Of a DNA stretch of 64,000 nucleotides, positions 9,520-20,304 are shown piece by piece. The first letter of the stretch is position 1. Each line of letters begins with the position of its first letter. This stretch comes from Armigeres subalbatus (Eukaryota > Arthropoda > Insecta > Diptera > Culicidae), in contig NW_026943146.1 in assembly GCF_024139115.2 (NCBI RefSeq), positions 62,001 to 126,000 on the forward strand, read 5' to 3'. The notes beneath the pieces were generated by a model, which saw nothing but the letters and a program-made list of their open reading frames with translations, was not told where the DNA came from and did not search any database. Made by a program: the position numbers and the translations under genes.

Positions 9520-12500
9520 AGGGGGCTGAAGCTCCGGTTACTGTGAAAATCCCTTCCCTTCAGCAAACAAAACATTTCCGCAACATAGCATCCATCGTGT
9601 TCGATACATCATTAGGAGACAACAGGCCATATGCAGACGTAACTATGATAAATAGAACCATTCGTGGACTACTGGACAGTGGAGCCACATGTAGCCTGAT
9701 GGGAGGCTCATTATTATCCATCGTTGATGAACTGGGACTAACAAAATTTCCAGTTAAAGGCGAAATCAAGACGGCTGACCACACATCACACTCCGTGTCA
9801 TTTTATGCATACTTCCCAATCGAGTACAACAACAAGAAGCTAGTCTTGCCGATTCTATGCGTAGAAACACTCCCATCAACATTGATACTTGGGATGAATT
9901 TCTGGATCAAGTTTGGGGTACAAATTACGATCTGTGGGATTCAAGTTTGCAGTGACACTAGTGCCGCGACTATTTCATCCCTTAGCGTACAAGAGCAAGA
10001 ATCACTGAAGAGAATAATTGATTTATTTCCAACGTCCGACAAAACCGGGCAACTGGGACGCACCAAAATATATCAGCACAAGATCGACACGGGAACAGCA
10101 CAGCCTTTCAAGCAAAAGTATTACCCCATCTCTAAGTTCCTGTTAGATGATCTCAACAAAGAGGTTGATAGAATGTTAGCTCTTGGCGTTATTGAAGAGG
10201 CGGTGTGCTGTCCCTGGAATAATCCTGTCGTAGCAGTGAAGAAAAAGGATGGCTCAATGCGTCTCTGTCTTGACGCTAGACGCCTGAACACAATAATTGT
10301 ACAGGAAGCATACCCCATTCCCCAAATTGCATCGATCATGAGCAATCTAAGCGGCAGTCGATACCTATCTTCAATCGATTTAGAATCCGCGTTTTGGCAG
10401 ATTCCTTTGGAAGAAGACTCCAGACAAAAAACCGCTTTTACTATACCCCAACGAGGACACTACCAGTTTCGCGTTGTTCCCTTTGGACTTTCCACCGCCA
10501 GCCAAGCGCTCTCTCGTGTAATGAACCATATTTTCATAGACATGGAGCCGCTGGTCTTCGTCTACTTAGACGACCTCATAATTGCGACAGAAACTTTTGA
10601 GCAACATGTGGAGGTTCTTAAAGAGATCGCCAAGCGACTTCGCTCGGCTGGACTCACGATAAACGCCACGAAGTCCATCTTTTGCCGTCGAAGCTTAAAA
10701 TATTTGGGCTACGTTTTGGACGAGAATGGGTGGAATACCGACAAAGAGAAAACAGAAGCAATAAATAACTTCCCGACTCCATCGTCCAAGAAAGAAGTTC
10801 AGCGATTCTTAGGAATGTGCGGATGGTATCGACGATTCATCAAAGACTTCTCCCGCACCGCAACACCTTTAACGGAGTTGACCAAGGTAAAGACAAAATT
10901 CGTATGGAACGAGGCGTGCGAGCATGCCTTCAACACACTAAAGCAACACCTTTGTAGTGCACCGGTTCTGTGCACCCCAAACTACACTAAACCGTTTTCA
11001 ATCGCCTGTGATGCTAGTGACATCGCAGTAGGAGCGGTCCTTACCCAAGAGACCGTTGGACAAGAAAGAGTAATCTGCTACATGTCACAAAAGCTATCAC
11101 CATCTGAACGCAAGTACTCAGTCACCGAAAGAGAGTGTCTAGCAGTGATAAGAGCTATTGAAAAGTTCAGGGGGTACGTAGAGGGCAGCCGTTTTACCGT
11201 ATACTGCGACCATTCCAGCCTCACATACCTAAAAACAATGAAAAACCCAACCCCTCTCATGGCTCGCTGGATATTGCGCCTCAATGCCTTCAACTTCGAC
11301 ATCAAGTATCGAAAAGGATCGGTTAATGTAGTACCGGATTGCTTAAGTCGGATAGGAGAAGCCAGCGCCATAACTTCGGGAGTGCAACATCCAACCGACA
11401 CTTGGTATGAGAAGCTTCGGAAGAATGTAGAGGAAGACGGAGATAAATACCCGGACTTTCGTATCATTGAAGGAGAACTGTACAAGAACTGCGTAGTAAC
11501 CGACGAAGCTGGAATTCGAGCTCATCGGTGGAAGCGGGTTATTTCAAGTCCATTGCGACAGGATATCCTTCGAAAGTATCATGACCTTCCAACAGCAGCG
11601 CATCTAGGACATGACCGCACATTAAACAAAATTCAGCAAAACTATTACTGGCCAAAAATGGCAATGGAAGTGAAGCGATACATCAAATCCTGCGCAGTGT
11701 GTAAGGCATCTAAGCCACCAACATCGACTCAAACGCCCACGATGGGGGCGACTAAACCCGCTAAACTTCCATGGGAGCTCATCTCCATCGACTGGGTTGG
11801 ACCCATGGTAAGATCACGCAACGGAAATACAGTACTGCTGGTAATTGTTGATTGGATTACAAAATTTGTGATCATCGAGCCATTTCGAACAGCAAGTGCA
11901 CAGCAAATGACATCATACTTAGAAAGCTACGTATTCCTCCGCTTCTCAACTCCGAGGATCATAATGACGGATTCAGGATCGCAATTTATTTCTCACGTCT
12001 TTCGGTCTCTCCTATTTCGCTACAACATAACGCACATGCGAACGGCTTATTACACCCCAATGTGTAACGCAGCAGAACGCACGAATCGGACCCTTGTGAC
12101 CTGTGTAAGAGCCCTACTTGATGAAGATCAGCGCAACTGGGACGAACATCTACAACAAATCGCCTGTGCGATAAACACCGCGAAGCATGAAACCCTAGGA
12201 TGCAGTCCATACTATGCCAACTTTGGTAGGAACCACATCTTGTTTACCGAGCAGTACACCCTAGCCACGATGAACACACCGGTCGATGAAGCAAAGGCTC
12301 AAGAATCAAGATTGAAAGCAGTACAAAATATTCAACTATTCGTGATTGACCGAATCCGCACAGCACATGAAAAAAGTAAACAACGCTATAACTTACGGGC
12401 TCGAGAAAGATGCTTCGCAGTTGGAGAATTAGTATGGCGTCGATCATTCCAAAAATCGTCAGCAATTGATCAACGTACGAAGAAGCTGGGTCCGAAATAC

Positions 12501-12608
12501 ATCCCTTGCTTCGTTAAAGAAATACATGGTGCAAACAACTACCTTCTGGAAGATGTAAAGACATCGGTGGTTGGCGTTTACCATGCTAAGGACATTAAAG
12601 CAGATTAG
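9342..12608 (+). CDS. pol: Pol polyprotein: protease, reverse transcriptase, RNase H, integrase
   Basis: The frame is open from 9342, just after a TGA, to 12608, and lies in the -1 frame relative to gag with a ~178-nt overlap, so expression would need a -1 ribosomal frameshift or another mechanism. I see no canonical slippery heptamer in the overlap; an AAG AAA run at 9409 is the nearest candidate. Domains in order: aspartic protease with LLDSGATCS near 9672; reverse transcriptase with FVYLDDLI near 10560; RNase H with ACDASDIAVGA near 11010 and CDHSSL near 11207; integrase zinc region H/H/CAVCK at 11580-11705; and catalytic D (IDWVGP, ~11790), D (TDSGSQF, 11970) and E (NAAERTNRT, 12075) with 34 residues between the last two. 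All active residues I can check are present and no stop interrupts them. Length (~1070-1090 aa) is normal for the family. Confidence 0.95.
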   Translation, partial: TTRSYISELQKSEDLCILLSLWKERSNIAELFRLFHQVNTSATRTNNGFGKRSSGVSSMKGAEAPVTVKIPSLQQTKHFRNIASIVFDTSLGDNRPYADVTMINRTIRGLLDSGATCSLMGGSLLSIVDELGLTKFPVKGEIKTADHTSHSVSFYAYFPIEYNNKKLVLPILCVETLPSTLILGMNFWIKFGVQITICGIQVCSDTSAATISSLSVQEQESLKRIIDLFPTSDKTGQLGRTKIYQHKIDTGTAQPFKQKYYPISKFLLDDLNKEVDRMLALGVIEEAVCCPWNNPVVAVKKKDGSMRLCLDARRLNTIIVQEAYPIPQIASIMSNLSGSRYLSSIDLESAFWQIPLEEDSRQKTAFTIPQRGHYQFRVVPFGLSTASQALSRVMNHIFIDMEPLVFVYLDDLIIATETFEQHVEVLKEIAKRLRSAGLTINATKSIFCRRSLKYLGYVLDENGWNTDKEKTEAINNFPTPSSKKEVQRFLGMCGWYRRFIKDFSRTATPLTELTKVKTKFVWNEACEHAFNTLKQHLCSAPVLCTPNYTKPFSIACDASDIAVGAVLTQETVGQERVICYMSQKLSPSERKYSVTERECLAVIRAIEKFRGYVEGSRFTVYCDHSSLTYLKTMKNPTPLMARWILRLNAFNFDIKYRKGSVNVVPDCLSRIGEASAITSGVQHPTDTWYEKLRKNVEEDGDKYPDFRIIEGELYKNCVVTDEAGIRAHRWKRVISSPLRQDILRKYHDLPTAAHLGHDRTLNKIQQNYYWPKMAMEVKRYIKSCAVCKASKPPTSTQTPTMGATKPAKLPWELISIDWVGPMVRSRNGNTVLLVIVDWITKFVIIEPFRTASAQQMTSYLESYVFLRFSTPRIIMTDSGSQFISHVFRSLLFRYNITHMRTAYYTPMCNAAERTNRTLVTCVRALLDEDQRNWDEHLQQIACAINTAKHETLGCSPYYANFGRNHILFTEQYTLATMNTPVDEAKAQESRLKAVQNIQLFVIDRIRTAHEKSKQRYNLRARERCFAVGELVWRRSFQKSSAIDQRTKKLGPKYIPCFVKEIHGANNYLLEDVKTSVVGVYHAKDIKAD

Positions 12609-13966
12609 CCGCCGGCGTCATCCAGCTATGTGAACAGCAACGATATCTGTCAACAATGAGTGCATTCCGAATCACCTTCTAACACACGCCCAGCGGAAGT
12701 TTACCACCAACAGAGACCAGAGGATCGATCAGACAACAGTGCTTCACACAGGCTGAGAGCGAATCGTGTTTCACACCTGACTACCATAAGGACAATAACT
12801 CAGACAGAGCGTTTCGCAGCACTAGAACATCCATTTCCTCCTCTGGAATCACACAAACATCACGTCTGAACATCCGGAAATATTCGGGAAACTATATCCT
12901 TCTCGAAGGGTCACCAACAAGCTATGTACACAGCATCCCACCAGCTGTCGACAACGAGCGTACACGCCCCTAAACACGCAATGGATTGACTTGAGGCCCC
13001 ACAACATGCTACACGAAACCTCGTCATCTGTTGTGGTAAATATCACTACTACGAAACTACGTTGTGCTGTACATATCGATTGACAACACACCGACGATAG
13101 TCCTACTCCATCAAATCAACGAGAACGAAAGAAGCTACTACCATCAAGCTACAGAGGCAGTGAATTATAAAACTGCCAACAAAGAGCATTAAGCCAACAA
13201 AACACTTTCAACGGAATAAGATGAAACATCATGAAAACACTATCAAAACGTCTTCCCAAAACGACGAAGCCGCCGAAAATCAAGCATAACGCACTTGCCA
13301 GCTTCTACGCACAACCAATGAAAGGATGACAGAGAAGCAGCACCAGGAAATCCCACCATTACGACACACGACTCACATGATCGAAAATCCCACAAAGCGA
13401 CCAGCGCACCAGCTGATCGCGTTCTGAAGACAACGTACACGAATAAAAGCGCACAAAAAGCAAGAAACATGATAGAAGGTGATTATAATAATGCCATACA
13501 TGTAGTCATATCTATGTTTATAAATAATACGTAGCTTTTAAGAGCTGATGGTAGTACTTTCTCGATGTGGTTCATATATGTTAGATGCCAAGCGCTCAGG
13601 TAATCAACCCATAACACTGATCATGAAGACCTCAATTGTAATAACTACCTAAATTGTAACTAATTTAAGGGTAATAGATAATAGACTTCTGTTCAGGTAG
13701 TAACAAGCTACGCTGATTCATGTATCTCGCTAATCTGTCACTAACATGTAGTGAGGGCAAGTAATTCTTTGTTAAGATAAAGATTAATTTTGTGGTAACA
13801 ACTACGCAACTTCGGAGTTACATATTGTAACAATATCTTCTGAGTTGCATAACGTTAGGATGCAGCAATTGGACTCCTCAAGATCAAACAGTCTAGCAGA
13901 TTTTACGAAATTTTTGTGGAGCACTGCCTGCTTCACAAAAATTTCGTCTCTCTTTGTGTGGTGTTG
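12609..13966 (+). other. 3' internal non-coding region of the LTR element
   Basis: About 1.36 kb separates the pol stop from the 3' LTR. No envelope-like frame, signal peptide or membrane segment is visible; the longest open frame is 69-80 codons. A normal element has a purine tract immediately before the 3' LTR, but the bases here are pyrimidine- and GT-rich (TCTCTCTTTGTGTGGTGTTG). A perfect 14-bp inverted repeat lies just upstream. Confidence 0.7.
13905..13947. repeat. Perfect inverted repeat just before the 3' LTR
   Basis: ACGAAATTTTTGTG (13905-13918) is the exact reverse complement of CACAAAAATTTCGT (13934-13947), with a 15-nt loop between them. It sits 19 bp before the 3' LTR, where the plus-strand primer tract would normally be. 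Absent from the matching position before the 5' LTR, so it is internal to the element. Confidence 0.9.
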
Positions 13967-15452
13967 TGTTACGGACTACATCGACAAAGTACCGATAATG
14001 AATGATTTACAAGCTCTCTCCGTGTATACGATGCTACAAACACACTGCTGCAGAGGCAAAGCCTACCGATATCGCTTGGAAATGATTTCGAGGAAGTAAT
14101 TTTCTTGAAATGAAGGCTAACACCAACATGCCACCACAAAAAAGCCACGGTTGGTTTCCGGTTGAAAGTCAGTCAGTCAGTACGGTAGGCATCCTCGCGG
14201 CAGTACACCTCTGCACCGATCAAGTTTCGCGAACAAGAAACGGGTGGAAACAAAAACCCCAAACGAACGGAATCTGGCCGAAGACAGAAAAACACCGGCC
14301 TAGCAAGGTAAGGACTCGGCAACAGTCGGCTCCCACAAGAAATAGGCTAATTTCACATTCGCTTTTACACAGTGTTCCTCCACGTTGGAAACAAGCGTCA
14401 AAGAAATCGGATTCTTCCACCGCATGGAAACGCGAAAGTGAATTCCAATCGGAAACTCTTGCAAGGCTGCAGGAAACAAAAGGTAAAAGGAGTCTCAATA
14501 CACATCAAAAAACGAATGAGGCTAACTATTATTGTCTTGACAGCGCGAGGATTGCTTTAAAACGGTCGAGGTAGGACACATAAAGTCATCACCATCAACA
14601 ACACCCAAAGAAGCCTTCTAAAAAGAAGTAAGTTTGAGACATTTTCCTTGTTTACATCATGCTAATGCGAAGCTTTGACAGGGCTTCTTTAACAGACATT
14701 ATCTACCGTACTGGCATCGGATTTGAAGTAAACAGTGCCCGCACGTCGTTCGAGGCATCGGGCAGTAGATCGACGTGCAGCGGCCCACGCGGGTAGGAGA
14801 AAGTAAACAGCACCCTCACGTCGTTCGAGGCAGCGGGCAGTAGATCGACGTGTAGCGGTCCACGCGAGAAGAGTAGGAGAAGGCAAACAACGCCCCCACG
14901 TCGTTCGAGGCAGCGGGCAGTAGATCGACGTGGAGTGACACGTGTGCAGGATCGACATTCCAGCGTCCTATTTCGTCAGACGGTGACAACGAGGACAAAT
15001 AGGAGAAGCGTAAACAAGTCATCGTAGTTGGGGCACGGAGCCGAGCGAGTGTTTAGCCACAAAGTGGCGTTCTGAAAGATCGCGTTATCGAACGCATTTC
15101 TGCATGCTGAAACCCCTTCGCACGTATGCGGAGAACTCTCAACGGGGCCCCGTTCATCGACAGCAGTACAGCAGAGCATCAGTCGTGTCAACAAGGTACC
15201 TTAGTTTTAAGTAGCGTAAGAATGAGCACTCGTAAAGAATATATTTGTAACAATGCATATGTTATGCTAGTATTTTGTTAACCGTGTCCCATTGACTGCA
15301 CGAGTACCTTATGAACCAGTACAAGTTGCTTAGCCGGGCATGATCTTTGAATGCAATAGGTCTCGCCCACTCAATAGGCATTCCTGTGTGCAATGTCAGC
15401 ATTTGAGCGATAAATAAATTTAGTTACAAATGAAAATAAGAAAAACGTTATA
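13967..15452 (+). repeat. 3' long terminal repeat
   Basis: It lines up with the 5' LTR at a constant offset of 7880 bp. The one difference I found is G at 14154 instead of A at 6274; this opens a 154-codon frame (14110-14574) that a stop closes in the 5' copy. That frame is not a gene, since it is LTR sequence with no recognised domain. CTTG follows immediately at 15453, completing the putative target duplication. Confidence 0.93.
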
Positions 15453-16330
15453 CTTGGTACTAAACGACACGTACATTAAAACATGGTTATACTATAACAG
15501 TTCTGATTCCCCAGCAAACAAAATCAACTACACTGATGAAAATAAAAATTTGATTTAAATAATTACTTTCATTTGTTTGCAGAAGGCATTAGCAATTAAA
15601 GATGCACAATCAGCAATAGTGTTAATATCCATTTTAGCTTAGACAATTTCGCTGTATTATTTGTAAATGTTTTAAAAAAGTTCACAAAAAAATATTTCCA
15701 ATAGAATATTTAAATAAACTTTATCTTATTCTTTGTTTTGCATTTTCTGAGAAATTGTATTTATAAACTTGACGTAGACTTAATAAACTTGACGTAGAGT
15801 TTGGAATCAAAACATTGAATATTTTTTCGTTGACGTATTAGCAGTACCTCCTCTATTTTAGTAGTAGATCTGAAAATGTTATAAATAGATTTTTGAAACT
15901 TCAAATACTATCATTAATAAAAAAATTATAAATGACCTTCATTTGCTTGAGTAAATAAGGGCTTAATAGTTAGAAACAAACCAATTCTAAGTATGTATTT
16001 AATTATTAGTTTTATTTCCAGAGGTTTTGAATAAACAAATTGCTAATAATTCTACAAAGCATGGAAGTAGTCGTTTCCAATATCAATACACTGGATTTTA
16101 TTTTTACGCGATTTTCATTTTCTCAATTTTCCACTCATTTTAAATCTTTAACGCATATTAATTATCATGTGATTTTTCTTCGATTTATTCTGGATTTTTT
16201 GAAACATGTTGCGAAGAGTTTGGTGGTAAATTGAAGTCACACGATCAAAAATACGAGCGAAAAAAACTCGCGTAAAAACAAAATCCTGTGTACCTATAAT
16301 CAAACTCCATAGATGCAAAAGTAAGAAGTT
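15453..16330. other. AT-rich non-coding stretch
   Basis: Very AT-rich with no credible reading frame. A short direct repeat (AACTTGACGTAGA) occurs twice near 15770-15800. Nothing else stands out. Confidence 0.6.
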
Positions 16331-16334
16331 AAAT

Positions 16335-16474
16335 CTAGACTAACATTTGAAAAGGGCGTAACAGCCAAAATTTATTCCTTATGATTCTTCGTCTACATAT
16401 AAAGCTATATATGTGGGCAAAGAATCAGAAGGAATAAATTTTGGCTGTTACGCCCTTTTCAAATGTTGGTCTAG
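16335..16474. mobile_element. Palindromic MITE, copy 1
   Basis: A 140-bp element begins CTAGACTAACATTTG and ends CAAATGTTGGTCTAG. The two halves pair over about 55 bp with two mismatches around a short AT-rich centre. AAAT flanks both ends (16331-16334 and 16475-16478), which looks like a 4-bp target duplication. A second copy is at 60566-60706. It has no coding capacity, so it must be moved by an enzyme from elsewhere. Confidence 0.85.
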
Positions 16475-16535
16475 AAATGTAAATACGTTACGTTTATACA
16501 AGTCCTACGTCTACTCGCGGTTATGTTGAAAACAT

Positions 16536-16690
16536 TACCCATTGCTTGTTTTTGTTTGGTGCGCACACACGCACACATACATATAATACATATAATATTA
16601 TGGGTCTCCGGGACTTCTATGAAAAGTATGGTTTTGGAGCGAACAATAAGCCTTTACGTATACTTCTTTCACGAGAAAGGCAAAAAGGTT
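16536..16690 (-). repeat. Satellite-module left end, minus orientation
   Basis: Read on the minus strand this gives TTTTTGCCTTTCTCGTG, then GCTCCAAAACCATAC, GTCCCGGAGACCC and a short (TG)n tract, the same order as each module start in the 44.9-50.4 kb array. The ~166-bp satellite units that normally follow are absent. It is a single dispersed copy of the family. Confidence 0.65.
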
Positions 16691-17043
16691 GATTCGAGAA
16701 TCACAAGCCCACAGCGAAGAGTAGATTTGCATTCGCGATGCTCATGTGTTGCATTTGTATTTCTCGACCTCCAAAATCGACTGGTTACTGGCGTTTGTTG
16801 CTTGATTGGGTAAATTCCGAGATTATTTGGTCATAAAGAAAAAAGGGGATTGTCGCTTAAACGGCGTTGAAGTCACCGACATGTTTGCACGATTGCCTGT
16901 TCAGATAAGTTAAAATACTAAGTTATTATGATAATCTAAGTTATTACGATATCTGAATGTCCCCATGCAAAAATGGACCTCTTAGGAGAAACGATAGGTA
17001 GGGAATGTGGAAACTGTTCAGCAGCATATAGGGTAAGACGGTA
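16691..17043. other. Short non-coding gap
   Basis: No reading frame, RNA gene or repeat recognised between the satellite-module fragment and the 17044 inverted repeat. Confidence 0.5.
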
Positions 17044-17075
17044 TAAGGGGCCGTCCAGAAACCACGTGGTCATAT
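17044..17075 (+). repeat. Left member of a 32-bp inverted repeat pair 8 kb apart
   Basis: TAAGGGGCCGTCCAGAAACC continues CACGTGGTCATAT. Its reverse complement is at 25102-25133 with two mismatches in 32 bp. The GGGGCCGTCCA-type end is a familiar terminal motif of insect MITEs. G-rich tracts follow directly (17076-17140), ending in another CCACGTG. The pair may be ends of one element expanded by nested insertions, or two separate remnants. Confidence 0.6.
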
Positions 17076-17780
17076 ATGGGGGGAGGGGGGAGGGTTTGGA
17101 AAATGACCACGATAAGCCACATGGGGGGAAGGGGGGTGTTGCTCTCGAACCACGTGTTTTTTTTTACATGAAAAACTTTTGGTGAATAACAATAGCGGTG
17201 AAAAAAAAAACAAATCCATAAAATTAAATGATTTAATCATTAAACGCAAAGCGCATCTTGGGACCGATGCCCACGTAGCGTCTTTTCAACTCTGCGATTC
17301 AGTCTCAATTTCCACAAAGATAAATATTTGGAAAGGAAAAATGGAAAAATATTTTAAAAAAATTCCGCCGCAGATGGTTTTTTGCATCACGCCGCCGATA
17401 CTTTTGCATCAGCGGACTGCAGCTACAATTTAGAAAAATGTTCATGTTTTTACAATAATTCAAGAAAAAATCTTAAGAAAAAAAACTTCAAAAGAATATC
17501 TTGTGGATATCCAGGAAAAATCCAGTAAAGAAATCTCCTGTAAAAACTTTGACATTACTTCATACAATCCTGATAAAGTGCTGGCATTCAGAATGATTTT
17601 TAAACAATTTTTTAAAATTTAAAATTTAAAAATTCTGCTGGAAATTAAAAAAATTCTGGAAATTAAAGAAAAAAAACAAAACATCTTCAGTGTAAATTCA
17701 AAAAAAAAATCCTTAAAACCCCGAAAAAAAATCCATATGAATTCTGTCTGAAAATTCAAAACAGTCCCGTGGGAAATAGG

Positions 17781-19393
17781 TAAGGTACACTGGGGTAAGT
17801 GGAAAATGAAAAATCGATAGTGCCTGTTTGAATTAGTGTAAAACCAGTTTAAATGATCTAAATGCGTTCAATCAAAATGGGCTGTCAAAAACAGTCAATT
17901 TTGCACCAACTGTGCGATAATTCATACTATTTTGGTCGCTTGAAATTTATGGAAGTAGATTTTAAAATTAGGAGTTGTTTTTCCACTTACCCTAGTGGGA
18001 TGGGGTAAGTGGAAAACCCATGTTACCTTGACCTTCAATAGTGATGAGTAGTTACATATAACTAAAATCAATACGATAATTGCTCTGAGTATCTTTTGTG
18101 GAATATTTTCATTACCTTAACGGAATAGATCCTCAAGGAATTCTCGTAATAACTAGAGGAGGGCTGGTTTTGCCTTCTCGAACACTAAGTGTACGTAAAA
18201 TCTATATGCTCGCCCCAAAGATGAACTTTTTAAAGGAAAATGGAACTTACAGGGTTATAAACTAATCAACTTAGTTTAACGAATTGAGATGATGTCTGTA
18301 TGTGCGTATTTGTATGTATGTGTGTGCGCAAAGCACGTACAACATTATCAGCTATTCTTGAGCACTTGTCCTTAACCAATTTGTTCGTAAAAAAAATGCA
18401 TTCAACGGCGAAACTTGTTATGAATAAAAATTAATGTGAATTATAGAATATATTTACCTATCACTGTTGGGGCCCTCCTTAGCCGTGCGGTAAGACGCGC
18501 AGCTACAAAGCAAGACCATGCTGAGGGTGGCTGGGTTCGATTCCCGGTGCCGGTCTAGGCAATTTTCGGATTGGAAATTGTCTCGACTTCCCAGGGCATA
18601 AAAGTATCATCGTGCTAGCCTCATGATATACAAATGCAAAAATGGTAACTTGGCTAAGAAACCTCGCAGTTAATAAATGTGGAAGTGCTTAATGAACACT
18701 AAGCTGCGAGGCGGCTTTGTCCCAGTATGGGGATGTAATTCCAATAAGAAGAAGAAGAAGAAGAATAATTTACCTATCACTGCTATTTTTAACTTTATTA
18801 TACATTTTTTTCATATGTAAAACATGTGAAAGGCATCAATACCGATAGGTGGATTAATCAGGCATTTTCTGCTTTATATTAGTCCAATCACCACTGGAAT
18901 CACAATGATAAAAAGAAGAACAATATTAAGATTCACAACTATTGAAATAAACCCTGGAGGGAAGACAAAAATTGCGTACCATTAGAACATTATCCACTTC
19001 CCCCGCAATGTTTGATACCTGGGGTAAGTGTAAAATCTTTGAATTATTTCCTTTCTTTGTACAAACCACTACCAATTGAATGGGATTAGTTTAATTATAT
19101 TATAATGGTCACCTGTGATATAAATTCACTTGAAAAAGGGCCAATTGGTGCAAATAAGAATTCATTTTATGAATGCAAAAATCAACTTTTTGCGAAACCT
19201 AAAATTACAGTTCATGCGTTAACCGTGTTAGTGAATGCGTTATACAAATTTCAATACAGTATTAGTGTGAGCATCAAAGTATATTCTTACTTAATGTTAT
19301 GATGTGGTAAAAACTGTAAAGTATGTACAATTCAAATTTTCCGAGTCAATTTTTACACTTACCCCCTTTTTCCACTTCCCCCAGTGTACCTTA
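17781..19393. mobile_element. 1.6-kb TIR element split by Feilai
   Basis: The left end TAAGGTACACTGGGG followed by TAAGTGGAAAA matches the right end inverted (19368-19393) over ~26 bp with one mismatch. The GGGGTAAGTGGAAAA word also recurs inside, near 18001 and 19021. A satellite-module left end (18171-18380, with a short TG tract) and a Feilai SINE lie within it. No transposase frame is visible. A reverse-orientation fragment of the same family is at 37830-38137, where the GTGTACCTTA end is again recognisable. Confidence 0.7.
18467..18767 (+). mobile_element. Feilai-type SINE, copy 1
   Basis: A tRNA-derived head carries an A-box region (TAGCCGTGCGGTAAGACG) and a consensus B box (GGGTTCGATTCCC) for RNA polymerase III. 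A unique body and an (AAG)n tail follow. ATTTACCTATCACTG flanks both ends (18452-18466 and 18768-18782), a 15-bp target duplication, proving insertion into an existing copy of the satellite-module family. It has no protein; it would borrow a non-LTR element's reverse transcriptase. The name is from memory of the Aedes family. Confidence 0.9.
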
Positions 19394-19561
19394 CATATAA
19401 TTTTCGGTGAAAAAAAATGTTCATATCTTCATTTTTTTTTAACATTCTAATGTATTTCTTCGATAAGTTCTTCCGAATCTTCACCTGAAATTCTTCTTCA
19501 TTTCCAAACGAAGATTTTCGAACATTTTAAGGAGTGCACTTCAAAATGTTCAGTCTCCAGT

Positions 19562-19811
19562 TGGTCGGGGTTCAGCCAAACCGCACCAAGCGGCTATTTG
19601 ACTGACTTGCGATATTTTGTTCGCAAAAGGAAAACGAAAAGTATTCCATGTCAATTCATGCATACATTTGTTGTAGGAGATCTTCAGTTATGGCGTTGAA
19701 TGATGTCTGATGTGATTTGTAATTAAATGAATCTGTTACACGAAAACTTTTGAAAAAAAAAAATGATATTTTTTAATTGGCGCTTGATGTGATTTGGCTG
19801 AACCCCGACCA
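19562..19811. mobile_element. MITE with ~30-bp terminal inverted repeats
   Basis: TGGTCGGGGTTCAGCCAAA at 19562 is repeated inverted at the other end, followed on both sides by a CAAGCG block; three or four mismatches occur within about 31 bp. The 250-bp interior is AT-rich and non-coding. It directly abuts a SINE at 19812. Confidence 0.75.
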
Positions 19812-20070
19812 TTTAGCCTTGCGAGCAAAGGCGTAGGATTGCCAATACGGAAACGACGAGTTCGATTCTCGTTCCTGTCTAGGATGTTTCCGGATGGGAA
19901 ACATTCTCGTCACCCTAGGTATAGTGTATCCATCGTACTTGCTACACAAGATATATAATCGTGCAATGGCTGGCATATAAAAGCTTTCAATTTATAATTG
20001 AGAAAATGCTAATAAAATATACTAAGTTTGAAAAGTAGACCAACTTCCAGTTGGAATGTAAAGAAGAAGA
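19812..20070 (+). mobile_element. tRNA-related SINE, second family, copy 1
   Basis: The head (TTAGCCTTGCGAGCAAAGGC) and B box (GAGTTCGATTCTCGT) are tRNA-like. The body contains CTAGGATGTTTCCGG and the 3' end CAGTTGGAATGTAAAGAAGAA. The same order is found at 34694-34975. It differs from Feilai in head and body but ends in a similar GAA-rich tail. Truncation or divergence obscures the target duplication. Confidence 0.65.
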
Positions 20071-20304
20071 CTTCTAAATTTTTCAAGAATTTTTTTTCTG
20101 AATTTCCAAGAGATATTAAACAGCCAATGCCACATGAAACACTTTGATATTTCCGTAGATTTTTTGTTTTTGATTTTTTTTTTAATTTGGAATTTTGAAA
20201 TGAAAATTTTTCGGAATACTTTTTTACGCTCTTTGTGAATACTATCACATATTTTTAAATGTTCCAAGTATTTTTTTATTCGAGACATAATTTAGAATTT
20301 CTAC

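Larger units (their letters stand above)
6087..15452 (+). mobile_element. Full-length Ty3/gypsy LTR retrotransposon (9366 bp)
   Basis: Two near-identical direct repeats (6087-7572 and 13967-15452) flank gag and pol in the order protease, reverse transcriptase, RNase H, integrase, which defines Ty3/gypsy. The 4-bp word CTTG precedes the left LTR (6083-6086) and follows the right one (15453-15456), consistent with a target duplication. A tRNA-Lys-like primer site follows the left LTR. I see one substitution between the LTRs (A at 6274, G at 14154), so insertion was recent. There is no envelope frame. The long LTRs, Lys primer site and 4-bp duplication recall the Osvaldo/Ulysses lineage, but that placement is a guess needing a reverse transcriptase tree. 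Confidence 0.95.

Noticed and set aside
12609..13966. Envelope gene making the LTR element an errantivirus
   Set aside because: No frame longer than about 80 codons, no signal peptide, cleavage site or membrane segment is visible.
14110..14574. 154-codon frame in the 3' LTR
   Set aside because: It exists only because of one base difference from the 5' LTR, where a stop interrupts it, and it shows no domain.
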